Notes: a model not told the origin generated them from the sequence alone. 64,000 nt of DNA from Pseudopontixanthobacter vadosimaris (GCF_012979275.1 NZ_JABASZ010000003.1:1-64000); one strand, 5' to 3'; positions 54,651-64,000 are shown, counted from the stretch's first letter. Numbers and translations are program-made.

Positions 54651-55436
54651 ATGTCCGATGCAACCGTATCAAATGTAAGCCGCGGCACACCGCAGCTTGG
54701 CCCCGGTGTGACGATCAGGCCGGAAGAGGCGGCTCATTTCGGCAGTCTGGCCGCCGAATGGTGGGATCCCAGCGGCTCTTCCGCCATGCTCCACCGGCTG
54801 AACCCGGTGCGCCTGCGGTTCCTGCGCGATGCCGTGGACAGGCATTGGGGCGGCAATGTCGAGACGACGCAGCCGCTGGAGGACAAGCGCGCACTGGATG
54901 TCGGATGCGGCGCGGGTCTGTTGTGCGAACCGCTGCGGCGGATGGGCGCGGAGGTGACCGGCGTCGATGCCTCGGCGCAGAACATCGCCGCCGCCATGGC
55001 CCATGCCGAGGGGGGCGGGCTCGACATCGATTACCGGGCGGGCGAGCTTGGCAGCCTTGGCCTCGGCACTTTCGATCTGGTCACCTGCCTCGAAGTGATC
55101 GAACATGTCGCGGACAAGCAGCGTTTCCTGGCGCAATTGGTCGGACATCTGGCGCCGGACGGTTTGATGGTGCTGTCTACCCCCAACCGCACCGCACGAT
55201 CGCGGCTGCTGATGGTGGAAGGGGCGGAACGGCTGGGACTGATCCCGCGCGGAACCCACGACTGGTCGGATTTCGTGACGCCCGAAGAATTGACCGATCT
55301 ATGCGAAATCGCGGGCCTCACCGTCACCTCGACGCAGGGTATCGCCTTTTCGCCGACGAAAGGCCTGCACCTGTCCGACGATCTGGCGCTGAACTACATT
55401 GTCACCGCCCGCCGGCGCGGCCCGCCCGCGCTTTAG
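54651..55436 (+). CDS. ubiG: Ubiquinone biosynthesis O-methyltransferase UbiG
   Basis: A 261-residue class I SAM methyltransferase that catalyses both O-methylations in ubiquinone synthesis. The family opening is E-E-A-A-H-F-G-S-L-A-A-E-W-W-D-P (about 25-40). The SAM motif is LDVGCGAGLLCEPLRRMGAEV, with TGVDAS after it and L-G-T-F-D-L-V-T-C-L-E-V-I-E-H-V. The C-terminus has G-T-H-D-W-S-D-F-V-T-P-E-E-L. The 15-residue N-terminal stretch is variable. Divergent from lysC. Confidence 0.95.
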   Translation: MSDATVSNVSRGTPQLGPGVTIRPEEAAHFGSLAAEWWDPSGSSAMLHRLNPVRLRFLRDAVDRHWGGNVETTQPLEDKRALDVGCGAGLLCEPLRRMGAEVTGVDASAQNIAAAMAHAEGGGLDIDYRAGELGSLGLGTFDLVTCLEVIEHVADKQRFLAQLVGHLAPDGLMVLSTPNRTARSRLLMVEGAERLGLIPRGTHDWSDFVTPEELTDLCEIAGLTVTSTQGIAFSPTKGLHLSDDLALNYIVTARRRGPPAL

Positions 55437-55457
55437 CCTTTTTCGGGCTATTGGCCG

Positions 55458-55571
55458 TCAGTGGTTCGCCTGCATATCCTCGGGCACGTCGTCCGAGGGA
55501 TGAAAATAGAGCGGCAGGCAGCGCTCCACCAGAAGACCGCCGGTGATGGCAAGATCGTCCTTATCGCATCA
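55458..55571 (-). pseudogene. Coding-like 3' remnant beyond the ArsC-like gene
   Basis: After the two in-frame TGA codons of the triplicated region, the minus-strand frame of the ArsC-like gene continues as about 35 residues. They read DDLAITGGLLVERC, then LYFHPSDDVPEDMQANH, and stop at 55458. The sequence has natural protein composition but no start codon of its own and no family I recognise. It may be the C-terminus of a gene whose front was lost. Confidence 0.4.
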
Positions 55572-55606
55572 GGCAAGATCGTCCTTATCGCATCAGGCAA
55601 GATCGT
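55548..55606. repeat. 24-bp tandem repeat, two full copies and one partial
   Basis: GGCAAGATCGTCCTTATCGC plus ATCA repeats with exact 24-bp period at 55548 and 55572, and 11 bases of a third copy start at about 55596. On the minus strand each copy contains the codons D-L-A followed by TGA, so the last codons and the stop of the ArsC-like gene are duplicated in frame. Confidence 0.9.
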
Positions 55607-55937
55607 TTTCCCAGATGCTTTGCGTGAACCCGACCAGCACGCGCTGCGCCTTCACCGCGACGGGGCGCTTGATCAGCGTCGGATGCGCCTGCATCAGCCG
55701 CAGCGCCTTGGCCCGGTCCATGTCCTCCCGGTCGGCTTCGTCCAGATTGCGGAACGTCGTGCTGCGCCGGTTCAGCAGCACCTCCCAGCCGACCGCATCG
55801 GCCCATTCCTCCAGATCGTCTGCGGGCACACCGTCGCTGCGCAGATCGTGGAACCTGTATTCGACACCCTCCGCTTCCAGCCATTTGCGCGCCTTGCGAA
55901 CCGTGTCGCAATTGGAGATGCCGTAGATATCGACCAT
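55593..55937 (-). CDS. ArsC/Spx family thioredoxin-fold protein (YffB-like)
   Basis: A 114-residue protein of the arsenate reductase-like/Spx family. It starts with a Y-G-I-S-N-C-D-T-V-R-K-A-R-K-W-L pattern, so it has the N-terminal cysteine in C-D-T-V. The body includes W-E-V-L-L-N-R-R-S-T-T-F-R and P-T-L-I-K-R-P-V. It has the YffB-like C-x-x-(V)-K/R layout instead of the true ArsC C-x5-R site, so detoxification of arsenate is doubtful; a glutathione-dependent reductase role has been suggested for YffB. Its stop codon lies inside the 24-bp repeats. Confidence 0.87.
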   Translation of the reverse strand: MVDIYGISNCDTVRKARKWLEAEGVEYRFHDLRSDGVPADDLEEWADAVGWEVLLNRRSTTFRNLDEADREDMDRAKALRLMQAHPTLIKRPVAVKAQRVLVGFTQSIWENDLA

Positions 55938-56302
55938 AGTTACCGCTGCTTCGCCGCCCCGCCATTACTTCGCCTGTCGCTCTTCCCTGCACAATGCGCG
56001 AGATGTCGGCAATATCCCGTTCGATGCGCGAAATGACGACGTGCCATGCTGCTCGAAACACCGAGGTTCTGCAGGCGGTGGATACGAGCGGGACCTCAGG
56101 CCTGCCGCGCCTTCGCCTGGCGCGGAGCAACGCCGCAGATGAAACTGGCTATCGAAAGGGCGCGCGACAGCCGGCAAGAAAAACACTTCTATGGCCGTCA
56201 ACCGGCTGGTAGTGGCACGGAAGATCGCCACAGGCAGCATCCGGCCAACCCGCGGGACGAGCCGGTCCGGGGCGGCGTGGCTCGATATGTCCGGGGTTCA
56301 CC
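55938..56302. other. Gene-free stretch upstream of Ca/Na antiporter
   Basis: These 365 bases carry no recognised gene. Frames across it are short and unlike known families. The promoters of the ArsC-like gene (minus) and the antiporter (plus) should lie here, but I cannot place them. Confidence 0.4.
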
Positions 56303-57250
56303 ATGACGATCATATCCATCATCGCCGGACTGGTCCTGCTCGCCATCGGCGGTGACGTTCTCGTGCGCGGCGCAGTCGCCGTTTCGGAAAGGATGGGCGT
56401 ATCGCCGCTGCTGGCCGGTCTCACCATTGTCGGCTTTGGCACATCGATGCCGGAACTGGTGACCAGCCTTTTCGCGGCCTTCGATGGTGCGCCCGGAATA
56501 TCGGTGGGCAATGTGGTCGGCTCCAACATTGCCAATATCCTGCTGATCCTCGGCGTCTCGGGCCTGATCCTGCCGCTCGCCATTGACCCGGCCGCGTTTC
56601 GCCGTGACGGTTTGGCGCTGGCGGTGGCGACACTGGCCTGCATCGGCGCGGTGATGCTGGGGTATCTCAGCCGTCCTGTAGGCCTCGCGCTGCTGGCCCT
56701 GCTGGTCGCCTATATCGTCTGGGCCTGTCGCAGCGAGACGCTCAGCCCCGATGCCGAAGCCGCGATGCATGAACATGTCGTGGCCGAATTGAAGCCGGCG
56801 GGCATGAGCCTGATGGCAGCCCTGGGCCTCGCTGTTGCGGGGATCGTCGGCACGATCATCGGCGCGCGCCTGCTGGTCGACGGCGCGATCGAGATCGCGC
56901 GTGACATGGGCGTGACCGAAACCGTGATCGGCCTCACCGTCGTCGCCATCGGCACGTCGCTTCCCGAACTGGTCGCCTGCGTCATCGCGGCGCTGAGGCG
57001 TCATGCGGATGTGGCGCTGGGCAATGTCATCGGATCGAACATCTACAATCTGCTCGGCATTCTGGGCATGACTGCCGTGGTTCACCCGATCGAGGTTCCT
57101 GCGAAAATAGCAGCATTCGACATCTGGGTCCTGCTTGGCGTGACTGTCCTTCTCGGTATTTTCCTGCGGACGGGCTGGACGCTGAAGCGGTGGGAAGGCG
57201 GCGTGTTCCTTGGCCTCTATGCCGCTTATCTCGCGTTCCTGGCGCTCTAG
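56303..57250 (+). CDS. Calcium/sodium antiporter (CaCA family, YrbG-like)
   Basis: A 315-residue exchanger with ten membrane helices in two inverted halves. The alpha-repeat motifs are visible twice: GFGTSMPELVTSLFA with G-N-V-V-G-S-N-I-A-N-I, and AIGTSLPELVACVIA with G-N-V-I-G-S-N-I-Y-N-L. The acidic residues in both E-L-V positions bind cation. The loop in the middle (about 145-160) is short, as in bacterial YrbG. It exchanges Ca2+ or another divalent ion for Na+ across the inner membrane. The ATG follows GGGGTTCACC, a weak binding site. Confidence 0.92.
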   Translation: MTIISIIAGLVLLAIGGDVLVRGAVAVSERMGVSPLLAGLTIVGFGTSMPELVTSLFAAFDGAPGISVGNVVGSNIANILLILGVSGLILPLAIDPAAFRRDGLALAVATLACIGAVMLGYLSRPVGLALLALLVAYIVWACRSETLSPDAEAAMHEHVVAELKPAGMSLMAALGLAVAGIVGTIIGARLLVDGAIEIARDMGVTETVIGLTVVAIGTSLPELVACVIAALRRHADVALGNVIGSNIYNLLGILGMTAVVHPIEVPAKIAAFDIWVLLGVTVLLGIFLRTGWTLKRWEGGVFLGLYAAYLAFLAL

Positions 57251-57303
57251 ATCGACCAGCCGGCCGGGCCGTCTGCTACGAACCACCCGCAGGGCGCGAC
57301 ATG

Positions 57304-57336
57304 CAAAAGGCGCGGGAAGCATCCGCCTCCCGCGCC
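57304..57336 (-). terminator. Rho-independent terminator after rplT
   Basis: On the minus strand GGCGCGGGA and TCCCGCGCC form a perfect 9-bp stem with a 10-nt loop, followed by TTTT. It lies 24 bp after the rplT stop and ends the rpmI-rplT transcript. Confidence 0.85.
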
Positions 57337-57359
57337 TCTCGATATCATCGGTCGTTCGC

Positions 57360-57719
57360 TTATGCGGGCAGCGCGGCCTTGGCCTGCCTGATGATGCCGG
57401 CGAAGGCCGGACCTTCGTTCATGGCGAGGTCGGCCATGACCTTGCGGTCGAGCTCGATCCCGGCCAGCTTCACGCCGTGCATGAACTGCGAATAGGTCAG
57501 GCCTTCGGCGCGCACCGCGGCGTTGATGCGCTGGATCCATAGGGCGCGGAAGGTGCGCTTCTTCACCTTGCGGTCGCGATAGGCGTATTGGCCGGCCTTT
57601 TCGACGGCCTGCCGCGCAACGCGGATGGTGTTCTTGCGGCGGCCGCGATAGCCCTTCGCCTTGTCGAGAAGGCGCTTGTGCTTCAGGCGCGTGGTCGTGC
57701 CGCGTTTGATACGTGTCAT
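57360..57719 (-). CDS. rplT: Ribosomal protein L20
   Basis: A 119-residue, strongly basic protein with the typical L20 start (M-T-R-I-K-R-G) and [10 protein letters not shown]. It also has the C-terminal [20 protein letters not shown] and [12 protein letters not shown] segments. It binds 23S rRNA early in 50S assembly and, in other bacteria, represses its own operon. It is 34 bp downstream of rpmI. infC, the common upstream partner, is not in this window. Confidence 0.98.
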   Translation of the reverse strand: MTRIKRGTTTRLKHKRLLDKAKGYRGRRKNTIRVARQAVEKAGQYAYRDRKVKKRTFRALWIQRINAAVRAEGLTYSQFMHGVKLAGIELDRKVMADLAMNEGPAFAGIIRQAKAALPA

Positions 57720-57753
57720 GTGCTCAATACTCCGTCAGGTCAGCGAGGCCGGC

Positions 57754-57957
57754 TCAGTCGAGGCCGTAGGGCGCCCATTTCTTCACGGCGGCCCAGTCGG
57801 CCTTCGCAAGGACATCGGTGCCGCGGTTCTGGCGGATATATTTGGCTTTGTGATGCGTCAGGCGGTGGCGCTTGCCGGCAACACCGTGCTTCACCTTGCC
57901 GGTGGCGGTGAGCTTGAAGCGTTTCTTGACGCCGCTCTTGGTCTTCAGCTTGGGCAT
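57754..57957 (-). CDS. rpmI: Ribosomal protein L35
   Basis: A 67-residue basic protein. It opens M-P-K-L-K-T-K-S-G-V-K-K-R-F-K and has the family's H-R-L-T-H-H-K-A-K-Y-I-R-Q-N segment near residue 35. The ATG at 57957 is preceded by AAGGAG (in GAAGGAGACC). A longer frame adds eight residues without support. It is the first gene of the rpmI-rplT pair; the 140-bp region upstream presumably holds the promoter. Confidence 0.98.
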   Translation of the reverse strand: MPKLKTKSGVKKRFKLTATGKVKHGVAGKRHRLTHHKAKYIRQNRGTDVLAKADWAAVKKWAPYGLD

Positions 57958-58097
57958 TTCGGTCTCCTTCGCAAGAGACACGTCCGACCGGCCATGGCAG
58001 CCCTTACAGCCAGGCAGGCGGGGAATTACGTGTCCGTGAAGCGTGCGCCCTTACCGGCATGTCCTGCCGATGGCAAGTCCCGAGGACGCGCGCAGGA

Positions 58098-58865
58098 TCA
58101 TCCGTGGTAGATCATCTTGCGGGTCATTCCGCCGTCGATGACGATGCGCGTGCCCGTAACGAATCCGGCACCCACCAGATATTCGACGCATCCGGCGATG
58201 TCTGCCACGGTGCCGATCCGGCCAGCAGGATGCTGCGACTTCGCACTTTCGGTGTGTTCGCCCTGCTCGCGCTCCGCTGCCTTCTGCATGGGTCCGGTTT
58301 CGATCCAGCCGGGCAGAATGGCATTGACGCGAATGTCAGGGCCGAGGCTGACCGCCATGGCGTGAGTTAGCGCGTCGATGCCGCCCTTGGCCGCGGCATA
58401 GGCGAAGCTCTCCGGTTCGCTCATCAGCGAGCGAGTGGAGGAGATGTTGACGATGCTCGCGCCTGCGCCCCGCCGCAGCAGCGGCAGCGCGGCGCGGCTG
58501 CACAGGAAGGCGGCGGTCAGGCTGGCGTCCATCCAGCGGTTCCAGTCGGCGAGCGAGACCTTTTCCAGCGGGCCGCAATAAGGGTCGGCGATGCCCGCAT
58601 TGTTGACGAGGCAAAAGAGCGGCGCGTCCTTCAGCCAGCCTTCCAGCGCGGCGAAGGCCTGCTCCACTTCGCCCTCGACACCCGCATCGCATTGCAGCGC
58701 AAGGCAATCGCCGGCAGGGAACATCGCGCGCAGTTCGGCCAGGGCTTCCCTGTCGCGGTCGAGAACGCAGGCGCGCCAGCCCATGTCGCGGAAATGCAGG
58801 AGAATGCCGCGCCCGATCCCGGCTGCGCCGCCCGTGATAAGTATCGTTTGCCGCGTCTCGTCCAT
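58098..58865 (-). CDS. SDR-family oxidoreductase
   Basis: A 255-residue classical short-chain dehydrogenase. The cofactor motif is TGGAAGIGRG, and C-D-A-G-V-E-G-E-V-E and N-N-A-G-I-A follow. The catalytic serine lies in NISSTRS and the Y-x3-K in FAYAAAKGG. The C-terminus has the family's G-T-R-I-V-I-D-G-G-M-T-R-K. The substrate cannot be deduced. The gene ends upstream of rpmI with the same orientation and is 6 bp downstream of the phosphatase gene, so they are cotranscribed. Confidence 0.88.
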   Translation of the reverse strand: MDETRQTILITGGAAGIGRGILLHFRDMGWRACVLDRDREALAELRAMFPAGDCLALQCDAGVEGEVEQAFAALEGWLKDAPLFCLVNNAGIADPYCGPLEKVSLADWNRWMDASLTAAFLCSRAALPLLRRGAGASIVNISSTRSLMSEPESFAYAAAKGGIDALTHAMAVSLGPDIRVNAILPGWIETGPMQKAAEREQGEHTESAKSQHPAGRIGTVADIAGCVEYLVGAGFVTGTRIVIDGGMTRKMIYHG

Positions 58866-58871
58866 CGGGAA

Positions 58872-59651
58872 TCAACCCGCCGCATTGAGTGCGGCGACCA
58901 CGTCCTCCAGCCGAGCCGGATCGCCCAGCGCCAACACATGGCCCTCGCTTCCGGCGCTCAACGGCTCACCCGCCCAGTCGCACATTATGCCGCCTGCACC
59001 CTCCACCACCGGCACCAGCGCGGCCCAGTCGTACAGCTTCAGCCCGGCCTCGCACACGACGTCCAGATGGCCCGACGCGAGCATGGCGTAATTGTAGCAA
59101 TCGCCGCCCATGACCATCCGCTTGTGATCGGTCTGCCCGGCCAGCGCCATGAACTGCGCGCCTTCATGCGGATTGAAATAATGCGGCCCGGTGGTGGCGA
59201 GGCTGGCTGCCGATAATTCACGGCAGGCGCGGGTGGTCGCGGGTATGCCGTTGAACAGCGTCGGACGCCCGGTCGCCCCGACCCAGCGCTCGCCGATAAT
59301 GGGCTGGTCGATCAGGCCCAGCACCGGCCAGCCGTCGACGAGCAGGGCGACGAGCGTGCCGAAGATGGGCCGCCCGGCGATGAAGCCGACCGTGCCATCG
59401 ATCGGGTCCAATACCCATTCGCGGCCCGAACTGCCGCTTTCGGTGCCGAATTCCTCGCCCACGATGCCGTCCTGCGGCATTTCCGCCTGCAAGATCGCGC
59501 GCGTGGCCGATTCGGCGGCGCGATCGGCTTCGGTAACGGGCGAGGCATCACCCTTGCGCTCGGCATCGACCTTGCGAAAATGCGGGCGAATGGCGGCCCC
59601 CGCCGCATCGGCGAGCCGGTGGGCGAGAGCGATTTCCTGATCCAGTTTCAT
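58872..59651 (-). CDS. hisN: Inositol monophosphatase family phosphatase (histidinol-phosphatase type)
   Basis: A 259-residue Mg2+-dependent phosphatase. The metal motifs are G-E-E-F-G, WVLDPIDGTVGF with the D-P-I-D-G-T signature, and the C-terminal Y-D-W-A-A-L-V-P-V-V-E-G-A-G-G. The early A-x-x-A-G-x-x-I-R-P-H-F helix and the short spacing fit the HisN-type histidinol phosphatases of actinobacteria and alphaproteobacteria, though related inositol phosphatases look very similar. It would complete histidine synthesis (step 8). The gene is upstream of the SDR gene by 6 bp. Confidence 0.82.
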   Translation of the reverse strand: MKLDQEIALAHRLADAAGAAIRPHFRKVDAERKGDASPVTEADRAAESATRAILQAEMPQDGIVGEEFGTESGSSGREWVLDPIDGTVGFIAGRPIFGTLVALLVDGWPVLGLIDQPIIGERWVGATGRPTLFNGIPATTRACRELSAASLATTGPHYFNPHEGAQFMALAGQTDHKRMVMGGDCYNYAMLASGHLDVVCEAGLKLYDWAALVPVVEGAGGIMCDWAGEPLSAGSEGHVLALGDPARLEDVVAALNAAG

Positions 59652-59699
59652 CGCCGCTCCTTCGCCCTTGCCGAGGCGCGGGTCAACCGGCCCGCCGCT

Positions 59700-60635
59700 T
59701 TAGTCGAACAGCGAAGAGACGCTGGATTCATCCGCGATGCGGCGCACGGCTTCCCCGATCAGCGGGGCCACGGTCAGGATACGGATGCGGTCGGAATCGG
59801 TGGCGGCATCGGTGGGCCGGATGGTGTCGGTGATGACCAGTTCCTTCAGGCTGGAGGAATTGATCCGCGCAACCGCCCCGCCAGACAACACGCCGTGCGT
59901 AATATAGGCGGTGACGCTTTTCGCGCCCTGGTCGAGCAGCGCCTGCGCCGCGTTGCACAAGGTGCCGCCCGAATCGACGATATCGTCGATCAGGATGCAG
60001 GCGCGCCCCGCCACGTCGCCGATGATATTCATTACTTCCGATTCGCCGGCCCGTTCACGGCGCTTGTCGACGATGGCGAGCGGCGCATTGTCGAGGCGCT
60101 TGGCCAAAGCGCGGGCGCGCACCACGCCGCCGACATCGGGCGATACGACCATCAGGTCGTCCTCGCCATAACGGGCCTGGATGTCGGCCGCCATGACTGG
60201 CGCGGCATAGAGATTGTCGGTCGGAATATCGAAGAAGCCCTGGATCTGCCCGGCATGGAGATCGACCGACAGCACCCGGTCGGCGCCTGCCTCGGTAATC
60301 AGATTCGCCACCAGCTTGGCCGAGATCGGCGTGCGCGGGCCGGGTTTGCGGTCCTGCCGCGCATAGCCGAAATAGGGAACGACCGCCGTGATCCTGCGGG
60401 CGGAGGCACGGCGCAGCGCGTCGATGCCGATCAGCAGTTCCATCAGGTTGTCATTGGCGGGAAAGCTGGAGGACTGGACGATGAAGACATCCTCGCCCCG
60501 GACGTTCTCGTGAATCTCGATGAAGATCTCCTCATCCGCAAACCGCCGGACGCTCGCGTCGGTCAGCGGAAGTTCGAGATAGCCTGCAATCGCGCGGGCG
60601 AGCGGCAGGTTGGAGTTGCCGGCCATGATCTTCAT
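59700..60635 (-). CDS. prs: Ribose-phosphate pyrophosphokinase
   Basis: A 311-residue PRPP synthetase. The PRPP-binding loop is [14 protein letters not shown], and the N-terminal region includes [19 protein letters not shown]. The conserved [10 protein letters not shown] is present, as is [13 protein letters not shown]. It makes PRPP for nucleotide, histidine, tryptophan and NAD synthesis. The upstream histidinol phosphatase-type gene follows 48 bp later, a suggestive link with histidine synthesis. Start [10 protein letters not shown] is normal. Confidence 0.96.
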   Translation of the reverse strand: MKIMAGNSNLPLARAIAGYLELPLTDASVRRFADEEIFIEIHENVRGEDVFIVQSSSFPANDNLMELLIGIDALRRASARRITAVVPYFGYARQDRKPGPRTPISAKLVANLITEAGADRVLSVDLHAGQIQGFFDIPTDNLYAAPVMAADIQARYGEDDLMVVSPDVGGVVRARALAKRLDNAPLAIVDKRRERAGESEVMNIIGDVAGRACILIDDIVDSGGTLCNAAQALLDQGAKSVTAYITHGVLSGGAVARINSSSLKELVITDTIRPTDAATDSDRIRILTVAPLIGEAVRRIADESSVSSLFD

Positions 60636-60739
60636 GCAGATGCTCCATATTCGCGAGGTAGGGTCTTGCAGCGTCTCTACGGTGCGCTGTCTTCAGGATG
60701 CAACAGGAACGCCGCCATGCGGTGCGGCGATGCCCATGC

Positions 60740-61738
<999 letters not shown>

Positions 61739-61795
61739 GGCGGATTAACTCCCCGGAAGGCTGGTGTGGCAGGCGCTTAAACGGGGGATCATGCA

Positions 61796-62335
61796 ATGTC
61801 GAGAACCGCCGCGCGCGATTTGGCCGGGGCGATGCTTCTGGCAGGTATCTATGCCATTTGGCCCATGGCCCCGCTCCATGCGCAGGAGGCCCGCACTTCT
61901 GCTGCTTCGCCCGTCATCACGGCCGAGGATGCGCTGGAGGCGTCCCGCACCATCTATGGGCCGCCGAAGCCGAAGGATTGCGGGCCTGCTGCGGATGGCG
62001 AGATCGTCGTCTGCGGGCGGCCCGTCGACAATGAACAGTTCAGGGTGGAATCCGATACGGACAGCGGCCAGGCGATCGGCGATGGTGTGCCGCGCCCGCC
62101 CGATGTGGCCGGCGAATATATCTTCAGGGGACCGGCGACCGTCGGCGGCCTGTGCGGCTTCGGACTGAAGGGTTGCCCGCCGCCGCCGATCTATATCGTC
62201 GATTTCGAAGCGCTGCCTGACGCGCCGCCGGGATCCGATGCCGATCGCATATCGCGCGGATTACCGCCGCGCGGCAACGACGGTGGCCGCGCGGCTCCGG
62301 CCACGGGAGCAGCCGCAGAGCCTGCCGCGGATTGA
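61796..62335 (+). CDS. Hypothetical secreted protein inserted between glpX and hom
   Basis: A 179-residue protein with a signal peptide (cleavage after APLHA|Q). The mature part has four cysteines, two of them in G-E-I-V-V-C-G-R and C-G-F-G-L-K-G-C, and a Pro-rich disordered C-terminus. I recall similar G-E-I-V-V-C-G-R proteins as hypothetical in sphingomonads. The function is unknown. It is divergent from glpX and convergent with hom, whose genes flank it closely. Confidence 0.75.
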   Translation: MSRTAARDLAGAMLLAGIYAIWPMAPLHAQEARTSAASPVITAEDALEASRTIYGPPKPKDCGPAADGEIVVCGRPVDNEQFRVESDTDSGQAIGDGVPRPPDVAGEYIFRGPATVGGLCGFGLKGCPPPPIYIVDFEALPDAPPGSDADRISRGLPPRGNDGGRAAPATGAAAEPAAD

Positions 62336-62341
62336 TCGCGA

Positions 62342-63667
62342 TCAGGCCTTCAGGATCGGCATGACCAGCGGCGGCGCGGTTAGGCTGTCCGACCCGTCGA
62401 GCAGGGCGACGGCAGCGTCGACGCAGCGTTGCGGCCCCTCATGCGTCACCAGCGCCACCAGCACTTCGCCGCCTTCGTCGGGGCGGCCTTTCTGGATCAG
62501 GCTTTCGATGGAAACGCCGGCATCGCGGGTCGCCGTCGCGATTTCGGCCAGCACGCCGGGCCGGTCGGCCACCGTCAGGCGCAGATAGGTGCGGCCCGTC
62601 CGGTCGCCCGGGTCGGCAGGAATCATGGGCGCAAGCTGATCCACCGGCACGGAGAAGGGCGGCGAAACATCGCCCCGCGCAATGTCGATCAGGTCGGCGA
62701 CGACCGCGCTTGCGGTCGGTCCGTCGCCCGCACCGGCGCCCTGGAACAGCAGGCGCCCGACGAAATCGCCTTCCGCGACCACGGCGTTCGTCGGCCCCGA
62801 AACATGGGCGAGCGGGTGATGCCTGGGCACGAGGCAGGGCCGCACCCGCTGCAACAGTTGGTCCGGACCTCCCTCGCTGCCTTCTTCGGTATCGGCGATG
62901 CCGATCAGGCGAATGACAAAGCCGAGCGCATCGGCCTGCGCAATGTCCGCCGCGCGGATGGCGGAAATGCCTTCGCAATGCACCGCCGCGAAATCGATTT
63001 TCGCGCCGAAACCGATGGCGGCGAGGATCGCCAGCTTGTGCGCGGCGTCCACCCCTTCGATATCGAAGCCGGGATCCGCTTCGGCATAGCCGAGCGCCTG
63101 CGCTTCGGCGAGGGTTTCCGCGAAGTCCGCGCCACTCTCCTCCATCTTCGACAGGATATAATTGCAGGTGCCGTTCAGGATGCCGTAGATCCGCGCCACG
63201 CGATTGGCGGACGCCCCTTCGCGCAGGCCTTTCACCACGGGAATGCCTCCGGCCACGGCAGCTTCGAATTTCAGCGCCGCGCCGCTCGCCGCCGCGGCCT
63301 CGGCCAGTTCCAGCCCGTGATGCGCGATCATCGCCTTGTTCGCGGTGACAAGGCCCTTGCCCGCCGCCAGGGCGCTGCGCGCAAGGTTCAGCGCCAACCC
63401 GTCCGACCCGCCGACCAGTTCGACGACGATATCGACATCGCCCCGCCCCGCCATCGCTACCATGTCGTCTTCCCAGGCGAAGCCCGAAAGATCCACGCCC
63501 CGGTCCCGGTTCCGGTCCCGGGCGCTGACCGCCACGATGTCCAGCTCGCGCCCGGCGCGCGCGGCGATTAGATCGGCATTGGCGGAGAGGATGCGCAGCA
63601 CCCCGGCGCCCACCGTGCCGAGACCTGCAAGGGCGACGCGCAGCGGCGGATTGGACTGTCCGCTCAT
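62342..63667 (-). CDS. hom: Homoserine dehydrogenase
   Basis: A 441-residue homoserine dehydrogenase, branch point to threonine and methionine. The NAD(P) motif is VALAGLGTVGAGVLRIL. The catalytic region has T-A-N-K-A-M-I-A-H-H-G and K-F-E-A-A-V-A-G-G-I-P-V-V-K-G-L, followed by I-L-N-G-T-C-N-Y-I-L-S-K-M. A C-terminal ACT domain (about 350-425) shows L-A-E-I-A-T-A-T-R-D-A-G-V and likely gives threonine feedback control. It overlaps the thioesterase gene by 4 bp. Confidence 0.97.
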   Translation of the reverse strand: MSGQSNPPLRVALAGLGTVGAGVLRILSANADLIAARAGRELDIVAVSARDRNRDRGVDLSGFAWEDDMVAMAGRGDVDIVVELVGGSDGLALNLARSALAAGKGLVTANKAMIAHHGLELAEAAAASGAALKFEAAVAGGIPVVKGLREGASANRVARIYGILNGTCNYILSKMEESGADFAETLAEAQALGYAEADPGFDIEGVDAAHKLAILAAIGFGAKIDFAAVHCEGISAIRAADIAQADALGFVIRLIGIADTEEGSEGGPDQLLQRVRPCLVPRHHPLAHVSGPTNAVVAEGDFVGRLLFQGAGAGDGPTASAVVADLIDIARGDVSPPFSVPVDQLAPMIPADPGDRTGRTYLRLTVADRPGVLAEIATATRDAGVSIESLIQKGRPDEGGEVLVALVTHEGPQRCVDAAVALLDGSDSLTAPPLVMPILKA

Positions 63668-64000
63668 ACCGGTTCCGCCTCTGCATCGACCACCGCCCCG
63701 CCGGTCAGCTGCGCCCGCACCGCGTCGGGAATCCGCTGCGGGCTGCCGCCGGGCCTGTCGATATGGACGCTGGTGAGTTCGATCTCGGTACGCGGAGCGG
63801 CATCGGCGGGATCGTCCCGGTGATGCAGATCGATATGCATCACCATGCTGCTGTTGCCGAACCGAGCGACATGGATCTTGCCCACGATCATGTCGTCGAC
63901 GCCGAAGGGGCGGCGATAGTTCACCTCCGCCCGGGCGACGTGGAATTCGATATCGCCTTCGGTGCCTGCGCCCAACCCGCGGTCGCGGAAGAAGGCGCTG
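63664..64000 (-). CDS. Acyl-CoA thioesterase (4HBT), partial at window edge
   Basis: The minus-strand frame continues to the window edge, so the N-terminus is missing. The visible 112 residues form a hot-dog fold protein: F-F-R-D-R-G-L-G-A-G-T-E-G-D-I-E and V-N-Y-R-R-P-F-G-V-D-D are typical of YbgC/4HBT thioesterases. It probably hydrolyses acyl-CoA. The stop overlaps the hom start, so the two are coupled. Confidence 0.75.
   Translation of the reverse strand, partial: SAFFRDRGLGAGTEGDIEFHVARAEVNYRRPFGVDDMIVGKIHVARFGNSSMVMHIDLHHRDDPADAAPRTEIELTSVHIDRPGGSPQRIPDAVRAQLTGGAVVDAEAEPV

Noticed and set aside
55593-55937. True arsenate reductase
   Set aside because: The cysteine is in a C-D-T-V context of the YffB/Spx type without the ArsC C-x5-R site, and no other ars gene is nearby.

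Overview
The window is a high-GC chromosome segment from an alphaproteobacterium, most likely order Sphingomonadales and close to Erythrobacteraceae. Supporting signs are an Atm1-type exporter that matches the structurally studied Novosphingobium protein along its whole length as I recall it, the hslU-hslV pair next to it, a COQ9 protein and a ubiquinol-cytochrome c chaperone-type protein, EipA/DUF1134, DUF4402, and the hom/glpX/prs neighbourhood. No database search was possible; all names come from motifs and family recall.

Layout. 0-19.5 kb is mostly housekeeping: a polysaccharide flippase and a glycosyltransferase converging with a 95-bp overlap, the Atm1 exporter, hslUV, bamE, a chaperone/DUF177 pair, ssb, feoAB, COQ9 plus an ankyrin protein, a SCO copper protein run, ribD-ribE, an aromatic/aspartate aminotransferase, eipA and tRNA-Ser(GCU). 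From the 3' end of that tRNA (19.48 kb) to about 29.3 kb is a patchwork accessory region. It holds eroded fragments of a nickel/cobalt permease, an IS5-type transposase, a HEPN protein and two other genes. It also holds an intact siderophore-receptor operon (receptor, membrane protein, PepSY protein) and a divergent three-gene module of unknown function at 25.8-28.4 kb, the best candidate here for something undescribed.

29.4-33.5 kb encodes a three-subunit molybdenum aldehyde/xanthine oxidoreductase of PaoABC type. 33.6-42.8 kb is a tightly packed catabolic operon with a divergent IclR regulator: SDR, MaoC hydratase, a thiolase-fold/OB-fold fusion without the usual catalytic cysteine, a thiolase, two acyl-CoA dehydrogenases and an FMN nitronate monooxygenase-like protein. 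Together they look like a beta-oxidation-type route for a bulky or branched acyl-CoA. A broken serine hydrolase beside an 11-C run follows.

43.6-64 kb returns to core functions: MipA/OmpV, glyoxalase I, tRNA-Leu(CAG), an NDUFA9-like protein, NfeD-stomatin, a dienelactone hydrolase, aspartate kinase, ubiG, an ArsC/Spx-like protein whose 3' end is triplicated, a Ca/Na antiporter, rpmI-rplT, hisN-like phosphatase, prs, glpX, hom and a partial thioesterase running off the window. Iron handling recurs (feoAB, TonB receptor operon), and the two iron loci share a similar dyad upstream that could be a Fur-type operator. There is no CRISPR array, rRNA, integrase or intact insertion sequence that I can see.
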